Shown here piece by piece: positions 34,220-43,172 of a stretch of DNA of 64,000 nucleotides. The DNA lies in the NCBI GenBank assembly GCA_965262665.1, contig CBDHFR010000004.1, positions 1,674,001-1,738,000 of the forward strand, in the 5' to 3' direction. Position numbers and translations under genes: made by a program. This stretch comes from CBDBND01 sp965262665. GTDB lineage: Bacteria > Pseudomonadota > Alphaproteobacteria > Rhodospirillales > Rhodospirillaceae. The notes below the pieces were generated by a model. That model worked only from the letters and a program-made list of their open reading frames with translations, was not told the DNA's origin and made no database searches. Numbering within the stretch: the stretch's first letter is position 1; each line of letters opens with the position of its first letter.

Positions 34220-35734
34220 ATGGTTGATACACCTGTCATACCGCCCAGCGCCGCTGTTCTGACCACGGATGAAATGTATGCCGCGGATGCGGCGGCTGTG
34301 ACCACTGGCATCGCCAGTCTCGACCTGATGGAAGCGGCTGGAACCCACGCGGCCCGGGAAATCCGGCAACGGTGGTCGCGCCAGAGGACAGCCGTTCTGT
34401 GCGGTCCAGGCAACAATGGCGGCGACGGCTTCGTCATTGCCCGTCTATTGAAAAAAGCCGGCTGGCCGATCCGGCTCGGTCTGTTGGGTGACGTACAAAA
34501 GCTGAGCGGCGATGCAGCGGTTAATGCCCAAAAATGGACCAGAGACGGCGGGCACATCGAACCACTTTCCCCCGATCTGGTGGCCTGGGGTACGGCAGCA
34601 GTAGACGCTTTGTTCGGCGCCGGCCTATCCCGGCCGCTCTCTGGAGTGCCGCGGGATGTTGTCCAGGCCATCAATGATCAGGGATTGCCGTGCATGGCGG
34701 TTGATATTCCCAGCGGCATCAATGGTAATACCGGCGCCATCGTGGGTGATGGTATCGCCCCGTTCACCGAACTTACGGTTACCTTTTTCCGTCCCAAACC
34801 CGGCCATTTGCTGCGGCCGGGCCGGGATCTGTGCGGTGATCTCGAGGTTGTCGACATCGGCATTCCTGAGTTCGTTTTGAATGACATTGGTTCGACGACA
34901 GCTGTCAACGGCCCGGATTTATGGTCCATACCGATCCCTGGACCTGACGACCACAAATATACTCGTGGTCATGCGGTGGTGTTCGGCAGTGCTGCCATGA
35001 GCGGGGCCGCCAGACTTGGCGCTGCGGCAGCCCGTAAGGTTGGGGCTGGCCTGGTGACAGCGGCCGCATCCAGCGCAGCGGCGCCGGTCTATGCCGATGG
35101 TGCTCCCGGGGTCATGTTTCATAGCGTAGAGCCGGAAGAGGATGTCCAAGCCGTACTTAACGATCCGAGACGGAATGCGGTGTTGATCGGCCCTGGTCAC
35201 GGCGTTGGTTCAGCGACGAAAAAGCGGGTGCTGGAGATACTTGATACCGGCCGTGCGACGGTTCTTGATGCGGACGCCCTCACCAGTTTTACAGACGATC
35301 CAGATGTTTTGTTCAAAGCGATCGCGCAAACCGATGGCGCCGTAGTACTGACCCCCCATGAGGGCGAGTTTGCGAGGCTTTTTGGGTCCCAGAACAGTGC
35401 AGATGAGGGTAACGACCGGCTCAGCCATACCAGAGCAGCAGCGGCCAAAAGCGGTGCCGTGGTCCTGCTCAAAGGCAGTGATACGGTGACGGCAGCACCC
35501 GATGGCCGCGCGGCCATCACCGTCAACGCTCCGTCCTGGCTGGCTACTGGCGGGTCCGGCGATGTTCTGGCAGGACTGATCGCGGGCCTTTTGGCGCAAG
35601 GCATGGCAGCCTGGCCGGCTGCCTGTGCCGGCAATTGGCTCCACGCTGCCGCCGCCAGGTCAGCGGGGCCCGGACTTATCGCTGAGGATCTAATTACTGC
35701 GATATCTGAGGTGAGACCCAGGGCAATCGGGTGA
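34220..35734 (+). CDS. nnr: Bifunctional NAD(P)H-hydrate epimerase/dehydratase
   Basis: This enzyme repairs hydrated NAD(P)H. The N-terminal YjeF epimerase domain has CGPGNNGGDGFVIARLL and AVDIPSGINGNTG. The C-terminal ADP/ATP-dependent dehydratase domain has HKYTRGHAVVFGSAAMSGAA, LTPHEGEFARLF and LATGGSGDVLAG. I prefer the ATG at 34220; a TTG at 34190 is also open. The last codons (after AISEV) come from the terminal repeat of ISAs1. Without the element the protein would end AISEVRS, so function is probably unaffected. Confidence 0.92.
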   Translation: MVDTPVIPPSAAVLTTDEMYAADAAAVTTGIASLDLMEAAGTHAAREIRQRWSRQRTAVLCGPGNNGGDGFVIARLLKKAGWPIRLGLLGDVQKLSGDAAVNAQKWTRDGGHIEPLSPDLVAWGTAAVDALFGAGLSRPLSGVPRDVVQAINDQGLPCMAVDIPSGINGNTGAIVGDGIAPFTELTVTFFRPKPGHLLRPGRDLCGDLEVVDIGIPEFVLNDIGSTTAVNGPDLWSIPIPGPDDHKYTRGHAVVFGSAAMSGAARLGAAAARKVGAGLVTAAASSAAAPVYADGAPGVMFHSVEPEEDVQAVLNDPRRNAVLIGPGHGVGSATKKRVLEILDTGRATVLDADALTSFTDDPDVLFKAIAQTDGAVVLTPHEGEFARLFGSQNSADEGNDRLSHTRAAAAKSGAVVLLKGSDTVTAAPDGRAAITVNAPSWLATGGSGDVLAGLIAGLLAQGMAAWPAACAGNWLHAAAARSAGPGLIAEDLITAISEVRPRAIG

Positions 35735-36358
35735 ATGGTTTCACCGTGAGATAAGGCTTGCGAGGAAGTCGTCGTCCCAGGCGGCGATGCGTCGTTTTAC
35801 ACGCAGACTGTCCTTGCCCGGGGCTTGGCGCAAGAGGTTGCTCGCCATGTGTTTGACGACCGCGAAGTTGGCCGGGGCAGTGTTCTTTCGGACCCGGCAC
35901 TCGTCGTCGCGGAAGACCATGTCCATGACCCAGTGCAGGTCCATGACCCAGTGCAGCCCGTTCTCGCTGCTCCAATGGCCCCGGATGGCGGCGCTCAGGG
36001 TATCGGCCTTGGCGGCGGTGGAGGCGGATGTAGAAGCGGGTCTCGCGCTCGACCTTGGCGTCGGGTTGGATGCCGATCTCGCGTACGGTTTCGACCATAA
36101 CAATGCTCCCGGGCCCGGGCCAGTGGTGGCGTTCCTTCAGCCAAGCGATTTCGTTCGTCGCCGTGGTGGTCCGGGTTTCGATGCGGCCGTGGCTCTTCTC
36201 CACTGTCTGGTGGTGGCTGACAACCGTATCGGCAAAGCCGCATGCTATCTGTTCGATGAAGAAAAGCTTGGTATCGTCGTGCAGGCTGCCCTGGTTGCCC
36301 TTGAGGGCAAGGATATAGTCGGCGTCCTTGTCGATGATCTTCGCGGCGATGTTGCGCT
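35718..36358 (-). mobile_element. ISAs1-family element, 3' half of split copy A
   Basis: The minus strand begins at CAGCGCAACATCGCC (36358) and encodes QRNIAAKIIDKDADYILALK onward, then a frameshift at FYIR/STAAKAD, then RGHWSSENGLHWVMD and DDECRVRKNTAPANFAVVKH. The terminal repeat is at 35718-35740. It completes the 5' half at 31344-31993 to within one base at the joint. It contains two tandem 18-bp units (35921-35956). Confidence 0.88.
35921..35956. repeat. 18-bp tandem repeat, two units, in ISAs1 copy A
   Basis: GTCCATGACCCAGTGCAG occurs twice head to tail. On the coding strand each unit encodes LHWVMD in frame. Copy B of the element has three units. Confidence 0.95.
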
Positions 36359-36399
36359 GCACTACCGGGACAACCCGCAACAACGCCTTCGGCATCACA

Positions 36400-36646
36400 T
36401 AAAATGGACTGGTTTTACGCCGCCCAACTGGGCTGATTTTGCTCCGCCGTTGACACCAAATCCAAAGAAACGGCTTATCACGCTAGAATTGCTGGGTACG
36501 GTCGATGACTTACCCAAGGCACTGCGCGACGCCGTCGTGCTTGTGTTTCGGGATGGCTTGAGCCATGGCGATGCCGCCGTCGCCCTTGGTTGCGCGGAAT
36601 CCACCGTGTCATGGCGGATTCACCAAGCCCGCAAAACTTTGTCTAA
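36400..36646 (+). pseudogene. ECF sigma factor, C-terminal fragment
   Basis: The plus strand reads LELLGTVDDLPKALRDAVVL, then FRDGLSHGDAAVALGCAEST and VSWRIHQARKTLSK: region 4.1/4.2 of an ECF sigma factor. IS5 is inserted after codon TCT (target TAA at 36644-36646). Across IS5 the frame resumes at 37557 as KRCNEANSGEFHHA and stops, overlapping the next small gene by ATGCGTGA. The matching region 2 is at 32415-32560. Confidence 0.75.
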
Positions 36647-37553
36647 GAGGCCGTTTCGAAAGGGGTTGAGTGGCCGGTGTCGATGTGATTCCAGGAAGGT
36701 TGCTGAAACCGATCTGGAGCCGCCATGTGGACGCCGACCACCCGAGAGCAGCATAGCCGCAAGGCGCTGCGTTATCAGACTGATTTGACCGCTGCGGAGT
36801 GGGTTGTGATCGAGCCTCATTTGCCTCCGGCTCATGGCACGGGACGGCCCCGCTCATGGCCGATGCGAGAGATCGTCAACGGCATTTTCTACGTGATGCG
36901 GGCTGGCTGCCCTTGGCGCTTGCTGCCAAGCGATTTACCGCCGTGGGGCACGATCTATCGCTGGTTCGCTAAGTTCCGCGACGACGGCCTCCTTGAGAAG
37001 ATCAACCACTTTCTGGTCATGGCCGATCGCGAGCGGGTCGGACGCGAGGCCAGCCCGAGCGGCGCGATTATCGACAGCCAGAGCGTCAAGACGACCGAGG
37101 CTGGTGGCCCCCGCGGCTACGATGCGGGCAAGAAGATCAAGGGGCGCAAGCGCCACGCGCTGGTCGACACCGACGGGCGCGGCCTCGTGCTCGAGGCGCA
37201 TCCGGCGGGTATCCAGGACCGCGATGGTGGCGGGCCGCTGCTGTGCGCCTCACGCGGCTCGTTTCCGTTCATCGAGAAGGTCTTTGCCGACAGCGGCTAC
37301 GCCGGCGAGAAGGTCGCCACGGCCACCATGATCGCCGTCGAGATCGTGCGCAAAAGCCCCGATCAGGTCGGCTTCGCCGTCCAACCGCGCCGCTGGGTCG
37401 TGGAGCGCTTCTTCGCCTGGATCAACCGCAACCGGCGACTGGCAAAGGACTTCGAGGCCACCATCGCCTCGGCCCGCGCCTTCCTCTACGCCGCCTCCGT
37501 CATGCTCCTCGTCCGCAGATTGGCCCGAGCCGCATGACTTTCGAAACCGACTC
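36647..37553 (+). mobile_element. IS5-family element, complete copy 1
   Basis: A 907-bp element with ends GAGGCCGTTTCGAAAG (left) and CTTTCGAAACCGACTC (right), flanked by a 3-bp duplication TAA (36644-36646 and 37554-37556). It interrupts the end of the ECF sigma gene. A second, truncated copy lies at 47511-48326. Confidence 0.92.
36725..37537 (+). CDS. IS5-family transposase
   Basis: A 270-residue single-frame transposase starting MWTPTTREQHSRKALRYQTD. The DDE residues lie in IIDSQSVKTTEAGGPRG, FADSGYAGEK and RWVVERFFAWINRNRRL. No lesion is visible, so this copy may be active. Copy 2 differs by only a few residues (for example AGIQD versus ASIQD), pointing to recent spread. Confidence 0.92.
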   Translation: MWTPTTREQHSRKALRYQTDLTAAEWVVIEPHLPPAHGTGRPRSWPMREIVNGIFYVMRAGCPWRLLPSDLPPWGTIYRWFAKFRDDGLLEKINHFLVMADRERVGREASPSGAIIDSQSVKTTEAGGPRGYDAGKKIKGRKRHALVDTDGRGLVLEAHPAGIQDRDGGGPLLCASRGSFPFIEKVFADSGYAGEKVATATMIAVEIVRKSPDQVGFAVQPRRWVVERFFAWINRNRRLAKDFEATIASARAFLYAASVMLLVRRLARAA

Positions 37554-37576
37554 TAAGCGCTGTAACGAAGCCAATT

Positions 37577-37886
37577 CTGGGGAATTTCATCATGCGTGAC
37601 GCGGATCTAGAGACTTTAACTTGCCGAAGAAGTACCACAGCCCTGCCCCCAACGCCGTCAGACCGCGAGAGCCCGTGCTTTGAATGCGTTCGATCATGCG
37701 CAGCGGCGTGGCATTGGCGCCGCTGTGGCCCGTCACCTCGTACGCAGTTCAGCACCGGCTTGGCATCTGCTGGAAGATACCTTGGATAGTCCTTGGACCT
37801 CGGCATTTTTGCGCATGGCAACGTCGCTGATCGCTGTTATCGCGTTTACCATTGCCTTGATCGCGATGTTCTTGATCGCCGGTTAG
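37577..37886 (+). pseudogene. Small membrane protein downstream of sigma factor, frameshifted
   Basis: ATG at 37592 (MRDADLETL) overlaps the reconstructed sigma stop. It soon leaves the frame that continues as NAFDHAQRRGIGAAVARHLV and ends with a single transmembrane helix SLIAVIAFTIALIAMFLIAG (stop 37886). A small single-pass protein directly after an ECF sigma gene could be an anti-sigma factor. That is inference from position only. At least one frameshift separates the two parts. Confidence 0.5.
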
Positions 37887-37889
37887 GCT

Positions 37890-38804
37890 TCAGCTCTCTC
37901 CCGCAGCCCGTTTTTGATCCACGTAGGCCTTGAACTCTTGCAGCATCGAGGTGCTGGCAGTGACGTCCGTATCCGGCGCACGCAGATAATCGGGGTCGTT
38001 CTTTTCCAGGTACTCTCTGAATTTCGGCCAGATTTCCTGCTTGCCCGTCATCAGTTTGGTGCCCCGGGTGGCAGCGATCATGCCCCCTTCCCATTGCCCC
38101 ATTTCCATCCACGGGAACCACTGGCGGGCAGAATTCCACGTTGAAATGCACGGCACGCTGGTGAGATCGGGGTTATCCAGGTCGGACCGCTTGCAGGCGA
38201 AGTTGTAGAGCCCAGCCCCCTGGTAATAGTCGCTGCCTACATAATTGGGATAGTCCTCCCGACTCATGGGATTGGGGCCGAAGAACATCAGATCGCGGTA
38301 GAAGATCACGTCATCGCCGCTGGCGTGGTAGTCGTAATGCCACGGGCCGCGCTCGCCCTGGACCCGGTAAGGCGAGTTCACATACGGGTTGCGCAGGTGA
38401 AAGACGGGCACGGTGCGCTCAATGAAGGGGTTGTACCATTCGTTGATGACGTCTCCGGTTTCGGCGTCGGTATAAAACAGCGCCTCCCGGTTCATCCAGG
38501 CAAACCCATAGTCGGTGCGCTCCACCCGGCTGATGGTCAGCGCCTCCGTCCCAAACAAGACTCTGGGTTTGCGGTTGGGAATATGGCTGTGAATCATGCC
38601 GCGGGAGTAAAAGATCACTTCACTGCCCGCCTTATCCGCGCGGGCTTTGATATAGCCCTCGAGATTTCCAGCCGGATCATCGAGATCGAGCGGCGCCGTT
38701 GCCGCTTGTGCTGTATTCACTGCCGACGCAGCGGCGACACCGGCCGCCCCCGCGGCCAAAGTGGCGGCAACGGCAGCACGGCGGTCAAGACTGTGTTCGG
38801 TCAT
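37890..38804 (-). CDS. DUF1838 protein with Tat signal
   Basis: A 304-residue protein of the DUF1838 family, function unknown. The N-terminus has a twin-arginine signal (HSLDRRAAVAATLAAGAAGV followed by an Ala-rich region and AQAA), so it is probably exported folded to the periplasm. Family-typical stretches include YSRGMIHSHIPNRKPRVLFG, GPWHYDYHASGDDVIF and CISTWNSARQWFPWMEMGQWEGG. ISAs1 copy B is inserted only about 5 bases before the start codon, so its native promoter is cut off. It is convergent with the small membrane gene at 37886. Confidence 0.85.
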   Translation of the reverse strand: MTEHSLDRRAAVAATLAAGAAGVAAASAVNTAQAATAPLDLDDPAGNLEGYIKARADKAGSEVIFYSRGMIHSHIPNRKPRVLFGTEALTISRVERTDYGFAWMNREALFYTDAETGDVINEWYNPFIERTVPVFHLRNPYVNSPYRVQGERGPWHYDYHASGDDVIFYRDLMFFGPNPMSREDYPNYVGSDYYQGAGLYNFACKRSDLDNPDLTSVPCISTWNSARQWFPWMEMGQWEGGMIAATRGTKLMTGKQEIWPKFREYLEKNDPDYLRAPDTDVTASTSMLQEFKAYVDQKRAAGES

Positions 38805-38840
38805 GAGGGGGTCCTCCCCAGGGCAATCGGGTGAATGGTT

Positions 38841-40035
38841 TCACCGTGAGATAAGGCTTGCGAGGAAGTCGTCGTCCCAGGCGGCGATGCGTCGTTTTAC
38901 ACGCAGACTGTCCTTGCCCGGGGCTTGGCGCAAGAGGTTGCTCGCCATGTGTTTGACGACCGCGAAGTTGGCCGGGGCAGTGTTCTTTCGGACCCGGCAC
39001 TCGTCGTCGCGGAAGACCATGTCCATGACCCAGTGCAGGTCCATGACCCAGTGCAGGTCCATGACCCAGTGCAGCCCGTTCTCGCTGCTCCAATGGCCCC
39101 GGATGGCGGCGCTCAGAGTATCGGCCTTGGCGGCGGTGGAGGCGGATGTAGAAGCGGGTCTCGCGCTCGACCTTGGCGCCGGGTTGGATGCCGATCTCGC
39201 GTACGGTTTCGACCATAACAATGCTCCCGGGCCCGGGCCAGTGGTGGCGTTCCTTCAGCCAAGCGATTTCGTTCGTCGCCGTGGTGGTCCGGGTTTCGAT
39301 GCGGCCGTGGCTCTTCTCCACTGTCTGGTGGTGGCTGACAACCGTATCGGCAAAGCCGCATGCTATCTGTTCGATGAAGAAAAGCTTGGTATCGTCGTGC
39401 AGGCTGCCCTGGTTGCCCTTGAGGGCAAGGATATAGTCGGCGTCCTTGTCGATGATCTTCGCGGCGATGTTGCGCTGGCAGCCCATGGCGTCGATGGTCA
39501 CCGTCGCGCCGTTGATGGTCAACAGATCCAACAGCTTCGGGAGAGCGACGATCTCGTTGGATTTATCAGCCACCTTGGCTTGGCCAAGCACCAGGTTCTG
39601 ACGTGTGCTCCACGCCGAGATCATGTGGATGCGCTTTGGCGCCGCCTTCCTGATAGGAGCGCCGCAGCGTCTTGCCGTCGATGGCGACGATGTCCGTGCC
39701 GCGCCCGGTGAGCGATGCCGCCCAGGCGATGAAGCAGTGCTGAAACTGTTCGGCATCAAGGGCTGCGAAGATGTCACCGAGTTGATCGTGTGAGGGCGTA
39801 CCATCCGTGAACGGCCGGAAACGGCGCAGAAACGTCAGTTTCCTCTCGCGTACTTGGCGATCTCGACCCAGCTCTCACAGCCGGCGGGCACGCCGAGAAG
39901 GCATAGCAGCAACACTTCGTCGAGGGGATAGGGGACCGTGGCGCGTTGCCGCGGGTCGTCGAGATCGGTGAAATGCTCCAGGAAATCAACAATCTGATTA
40001 AAGGCCTCGTTCGCCGTTCCAAACCGTCGCATCAT
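38841..40035 (-). pseudogene. ISAs1 transposase, frameshifted
   Basis: Start MMRRFGTANEAFNQIVDF. One G is missing after EIAKY compared with copy A. Two C are missing at AKAPIHM, which restores the frame. A third shift at FYIR/STAAKAD is shared with copy A. DDE-type blocks (VAIDGKTLRRS, LTINGATVTIDAMGCQ, GHWSSENGLHWVMD) are recognisable. Three tandem copies of LHWVMD are present instead of one. Confidence 0.82.
39021..39074. repeat. 18-bp tandem repeat, three units, in ISAs1 copy B
   Basis: GTCCATGACCCAGTGCAG occurs three times in tandem, in frame with the transposase (LHWVMD per unit). Confidence 0.95.
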
Positions 40036-40154
40036 TTCTGGGATCCTTCTTGCGAATCAAAAGGATCAATAGCGATTCAGACTTCTACACTCTTGTCATC
40101 CTCAAATTCACCCGATTGCCCTGTGGGTCCTCCCTACTCGGTGTAGGATCGAGC

Positions 40155-41188
40155 TTAAAACGGATCCGGACTCACGCGCACCAATTGTTTGCCCTGATTC
40201 TTGCTCTCATAGAGTCGGATCAAGGCCTCCGGCATGCGCTCGATGCCGTCGAGGATGTCTTCCTGATAGGTCAGCGGCCTTCTTTGATCCATTGCACCAT
40301 GTCGACTTCTGCTTCACCCAATCGGGGTGCGTAATCGTAGATGAGAAAACCCTGCATCAACGCATTCAAGCGTCCAATCCTATAGGCATTGACCAGGGGA
40401 CGTGGACCATCGTCGCCGATGTATTGGCTGATTTGTCCACAGGAGACCACGCGGGCGTACGGGTTGATGCGCGCCAAGCCTTCGTCGAGGATTTCACCGC
40501 CAACATTATCGAAAAAAACATCAATGCCGTCGGGACAACAAGCATCCATCTGCACCCCAATGTCACCCTCGCGGTAATTGATGGCGGCGTCATAGCCGAG
40601 CCGCGACGTCAGCATCTCACACTTCTCCTCCGAGCCAGCAATACCAACCGTTTTACATCCCCTGATTTTGGCGATCTGACCAACGTTTGATCCCACGCCA
40701 CCAGCAGCACCGGACACCAACACCATTTCACCGGCTCTCGGTTTGCCGATGTCCAACAGGCCGAAATAGGCAGTGAAGCCAGTCATGCCCAGCACACCGA
40801 GGGCGGTCGAGACGGAGACGTCCCGCTGTCGCACTTTGTACATGAGGTAATAGTCTGATCCGTCGGCAATGGCATATTGCTGCCAGCCCATTTTGCCGTG
40901 GACGATGTCACCCAACAGGTAGTCGGGATTGCGGGACTTGATGACTTCACCCACTCCCCGCCCCCTCATGACCTCACCGATTTCCAGCGGCTTTTCGATC
41001 CCCGCGCCATCAAGCATGTAAAACCGCATCACCGGCGCCAATGAGGAATAGATCACACGGATGAGGAATTGGCCGTTTTCCGGTTCCGGAATTAGGCCTT
41101 CGTGGAGGCTGAAATCGCTCTCTTTGACACCGCGGTCGATTGGCCGTTCAGCCAACAACCACTGTAAATTGACATCTGCGTTAGACAT
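40155..41188 (-). pseudogene. CurA-type NADP-dependent oxidoreductase with 3' frameshift
   Basis: A zinc-free medium-chain dehydrogenase/reductase (CurA/prostaglandin reductase-like). Starts MSNADVNLQWLLAERPI. The NADP-binding block is VSGAAGGVGSNVGQIAKIRG, with FFDNVGGEILDEGL downstream. The frame stops at 40271 after QWIKEGR. The expected end (LTYQEDILDGIERMPEAL, then IRLYESKNQGKQLVRVSPDPF in the shifted frame) continues to 40155 and needs one extra base at GGCCGCTGACC. About 38 residues are lost, including the last helix and strand, so activity is doubtful unless this is a sequence error. Confidence 0.8.
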
Positions 41189-41274
41189 CCGAATATGCGT
41201 TCCTCATGCCTTGGACGGGCCGCATCATAGGCCTAAGCTGCGCCCAGAAACATCAGTCTAATTTTGACAGTCCA

Positions 41275-42267
41275 ATGAAAACGCCGGTTCGCACAGATTT
41301 CATCGACGCCATTGGCAAGACACCTCTGATACGCCTTAAGTGGCCGTCTGAAGTGTCGGGAGCCAATATTTACGGCAAGGCGGAATTCATGAACCCGGGC
41401 GGCTCTGTGAAAGATCGGGCCGCGTTGTTCATGATCCGGGATGCGGAGCGACGCGGTCTTATCGAACCAGGTGGCACGCTGGTGGAAGCGACTGGCGGCA
41501 ATACGGGGATCGGTGTCGCCCTGGTCGGAAATGCGCTGGGCTATAAATCCCTGATCGTTATGCCAGACTCCCAGACCCAAGAGAAGAAGGACACTGTGCG
41601 TGCCTGCGGGGCCGAACTCAGAGAAGTACCAGCGGTCCCCTACAAAGATCCAAACAATTATGTGCATGTGGCTGATCGGCTGGCGAAAGAGATTAGTGGT
41701 TTTTTCTGCAATCAGTTTGACAACACGGCCAACCGCGACGGCCACATTGAAACCACCGGCCCGGAAATCTGGGATGCGCTTGACGGTAAAGTGGACGCCT
41801 TCACCACAGCCGTCGGCACGGGCGGTACACTGGCCGGCGTAGCCATCGCCCTCAAAGAACGCTCAAAGGACGTGCTGACAGTGGCCGCTGATCCGGGTGG
41901 GTCGGTGATCCATGATTTCATCAAGACCGGGGAACTCACAACCGAAGGGAATTCCATCACCGAAGGCATCGGTCAAGGACGGGTGACGCTGAACCTCAAG
42001 GATGCTCCAGTGGATAACGCCGAACGCATTTTAGATCCCGAAGCGCTTGACGCCATTTACAATCTCATTCTTCATGACGGCCTGGTGATGGGCGGCTCCA
42101 CCGGCATCAACATCGCCGCCGCCATTCGCATCGGTAAGAAACTCGGCCCCGGCGCCAATGTTGTCACCGTGCTGGCCGATTACGGCAGCCGGTACCAAAG
42201 CAAGATTTTCAATCCGGAATTTTTGCGGTCAAAAGATTTACCCATTCCGCCTTGGATGGATGACTGA
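41275..42267 (+). CDS. Cysteine synthase-family PLP enzyme
   Basis: An O-acetylserine sulfhydrylase or cystathionine beta-synthase-like enzyme that makes cysteine from an activated serine. The PLP lysine is Lys46 in NPGGSVKDRAA, with ATGGNTGIGVA and GTGGTLAGVA phosphate-binding loops. The start at 41275 (MKTPVRTDFIDAIGKTPL) fits the family; upstream in-frame sequence is not conserved. At 330 residues it is slightly longer than CysK because of a C-terminal extension ending PIPPWMDD. It stands 11 bases before the sulfurtransferase gene, so the two are an operon. Exact substrate is not resolved, so I give no symbol. Confidence 0.88.
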   Translation: MKTPVRTDFIDAIGKTPLIRLKWPSEVSGANIYGKAEFMNPGGSVKDRAALFMIRDAERRGLIEPGGTLVEATGGNTGIGVALVGNALGYKSLIVMPDSQTQEKKDTVRACGAELREVPAVPYKDPNNYVHVADRLAKEISGFFCNQFDNTANRDGHIETTGPEIWDALDGKVDAFTTAVGTGGTLAGVAIALKERSKDVLTVAADPGGSVIHDFIKTGELTTEGNSITEGIGQGRVTLNLKDAPVDNAERILDPEALDAIYNLILHDGLVMGGSTGINIAAAIRIGKKLGPGANVVTVLADYGSRYQSKIFNPEFLRSKDLPIPPWMDD

Positions 42268-42278
42268 GTGCGTTAAGT

Positions 42279-43148
42279 ATGGACTACACCAACACAGATG
42301 CTCTGGTTTCGACGAAATGGCTCGCTGATCACCTAGACGATCCCGATCTTGTCGTTGTGGACGCGTCGTTCTTCGTTCCCGGCGGCACGGCTCCAGCGAT
42401 CGAGAAGTTCGCAGTGGGCCATCTTCCCGGAGCGCTGTATTTCGACATCAATGATGTTGCCGACCCTGAGATCGATCAGGATCACACCATGCCATCGGCT
42501 GAGGTGTTCAACGCCAAAGTTGGTGCACTGGGTATTGGCAACGATACGTTCGTCGTTGCGTATGACGCTATGGGCGGCGGGTGCGCGGCGGCTCGGGTGT
42601 GGTGGATGTTCCGCACCTTTGGGCATGACCGGGTGGCTGTCTTGAACGGCGGCTTGGGCAAGTGGACCGCTGAAAGCAGACCCCTAACCAAAGACATGCC
42701 GCAAAGACCGGCTGTGACCTATGCCGCAACCCATGAGGCCCGGGATCAGGTCAAATTCAAAACGGATATTCTGTCCAATGTCGGGATCGGCGCCTTTCAG
42801 GTCGTCGATGCACGCTCGGCCGGACGGTTCGCCGGCACTGATCCTGAACCGCGCACGGGACTGAAGTCGGGCCATATCCCCGGGAGCCGCAATGTCCCAT
42901 TTGGATCGTTGTTCGATCCTGACGACAAGACGTTTAAATCCGCAGACGCCCTAAAATCTAATTTCGATGCAGCCGGTGTTGATTTATCGGAGCCAATAAC
43001 AACCACCTGCGGTTCCGGCGTGACCGCCTGCACCGTCGCTCTTGCCGCGTACCTGCTCGGCAAGCAGGATGTCACCATATACGATGGATCCTGGGTTGAT
43101 TGGGGCAGCGATCCAGACACGCCTGTCATCAATGGCCCTGCAAAATAA
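42279..43148 (+). CDS. sseA: 3-mercaptopyruvate sulfurtransferase
   Basis: A two-domain rhodanese of 289 residues. The N-terminal inactive domain (about 10-130) has LPGALYFDINDVADPE. The C-terminal domain has HIPGSRNVPFGSLFDPD and the active-site loop with Cys244 in TTCGSGVTA. The CGSGVTA loop marks the mercaptopyruvate-specific type rather than thiosulfate rhodanese. It passes sulfur from mercaptopyruvate to thiol acceptors in cysteine catabolism. Co-operonic with the upstream cysteine synthase. Confidence 0.93.
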   Translation: MDYTNTDALVSTKWLADHLDDPDLVVVDASFFVPGGTAPAIEKFAVGHLPGALYFDINDVADPEIDQDHTMPSAEVFNAKVGALGIGNDTFVVAYDAMGGGCAAARVWWMFRTFGHDRVAVLNGGLGKWTAESRPLTKDMPQRPAVTYAATHEARDQVKFKTDILSNVGIGAFQVVDARSAGRFAGTDPEPRTGLKSGHIPGSRNVPFGSLFDPDDKTFKSADALKSNFDAAGVDLSEPITTTCGSGVTACTVALAAYLLGKQDVTIYDGSWVDWGSDPDTPVINGPAK

Positions 43149-43172
43149 ATCTAAGACTTTTGGAGACGCGCT

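Larger units (their letters stand above)
38818..40124 (-). mobile_element. ISAs1-family element, complete copy B
   Basis: A 1307-bp element with ends CCAGGGCAATCGGGTGAAT and ATTCACCCGATTGCCCTGT. It is flanked by a perfect 9-bp duplication GGGTCCTCC (38809-38817 and 40125-40133). It sits between the DUF1838 gene and a CurA-type gene. Confidence 0.93.

Noticed and set aside
35787..36788. 333-residue plus-strand frame spanning ISAs1, the sigma fragment and IS5
   Set aside because: Its first 200 residues are antisense to the ISAs1 transposase. Only the segment from about 36400 to 36646 is real (sigma region 4).
39021..39074. Short tandem repeat as a CRISPR array
   Set aside because: Units are contiguous with no spacers and keep the reading frame of a transposase. 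No CRISPR array or cas gene is seen in the window.
38761..39711. 316-residue plus-strand frame across the ISAs1 copy B
   Set aside because: Antisense shadow of the transposase. The same frame appears opposite copy A, as expected from the repeated element.
41189..41274. Possible riboswitch before the cysteine synthase gene
   Set aside because: The gap is only 86 bases and I see no pairing pattern of a SAM or other known riboswitch.
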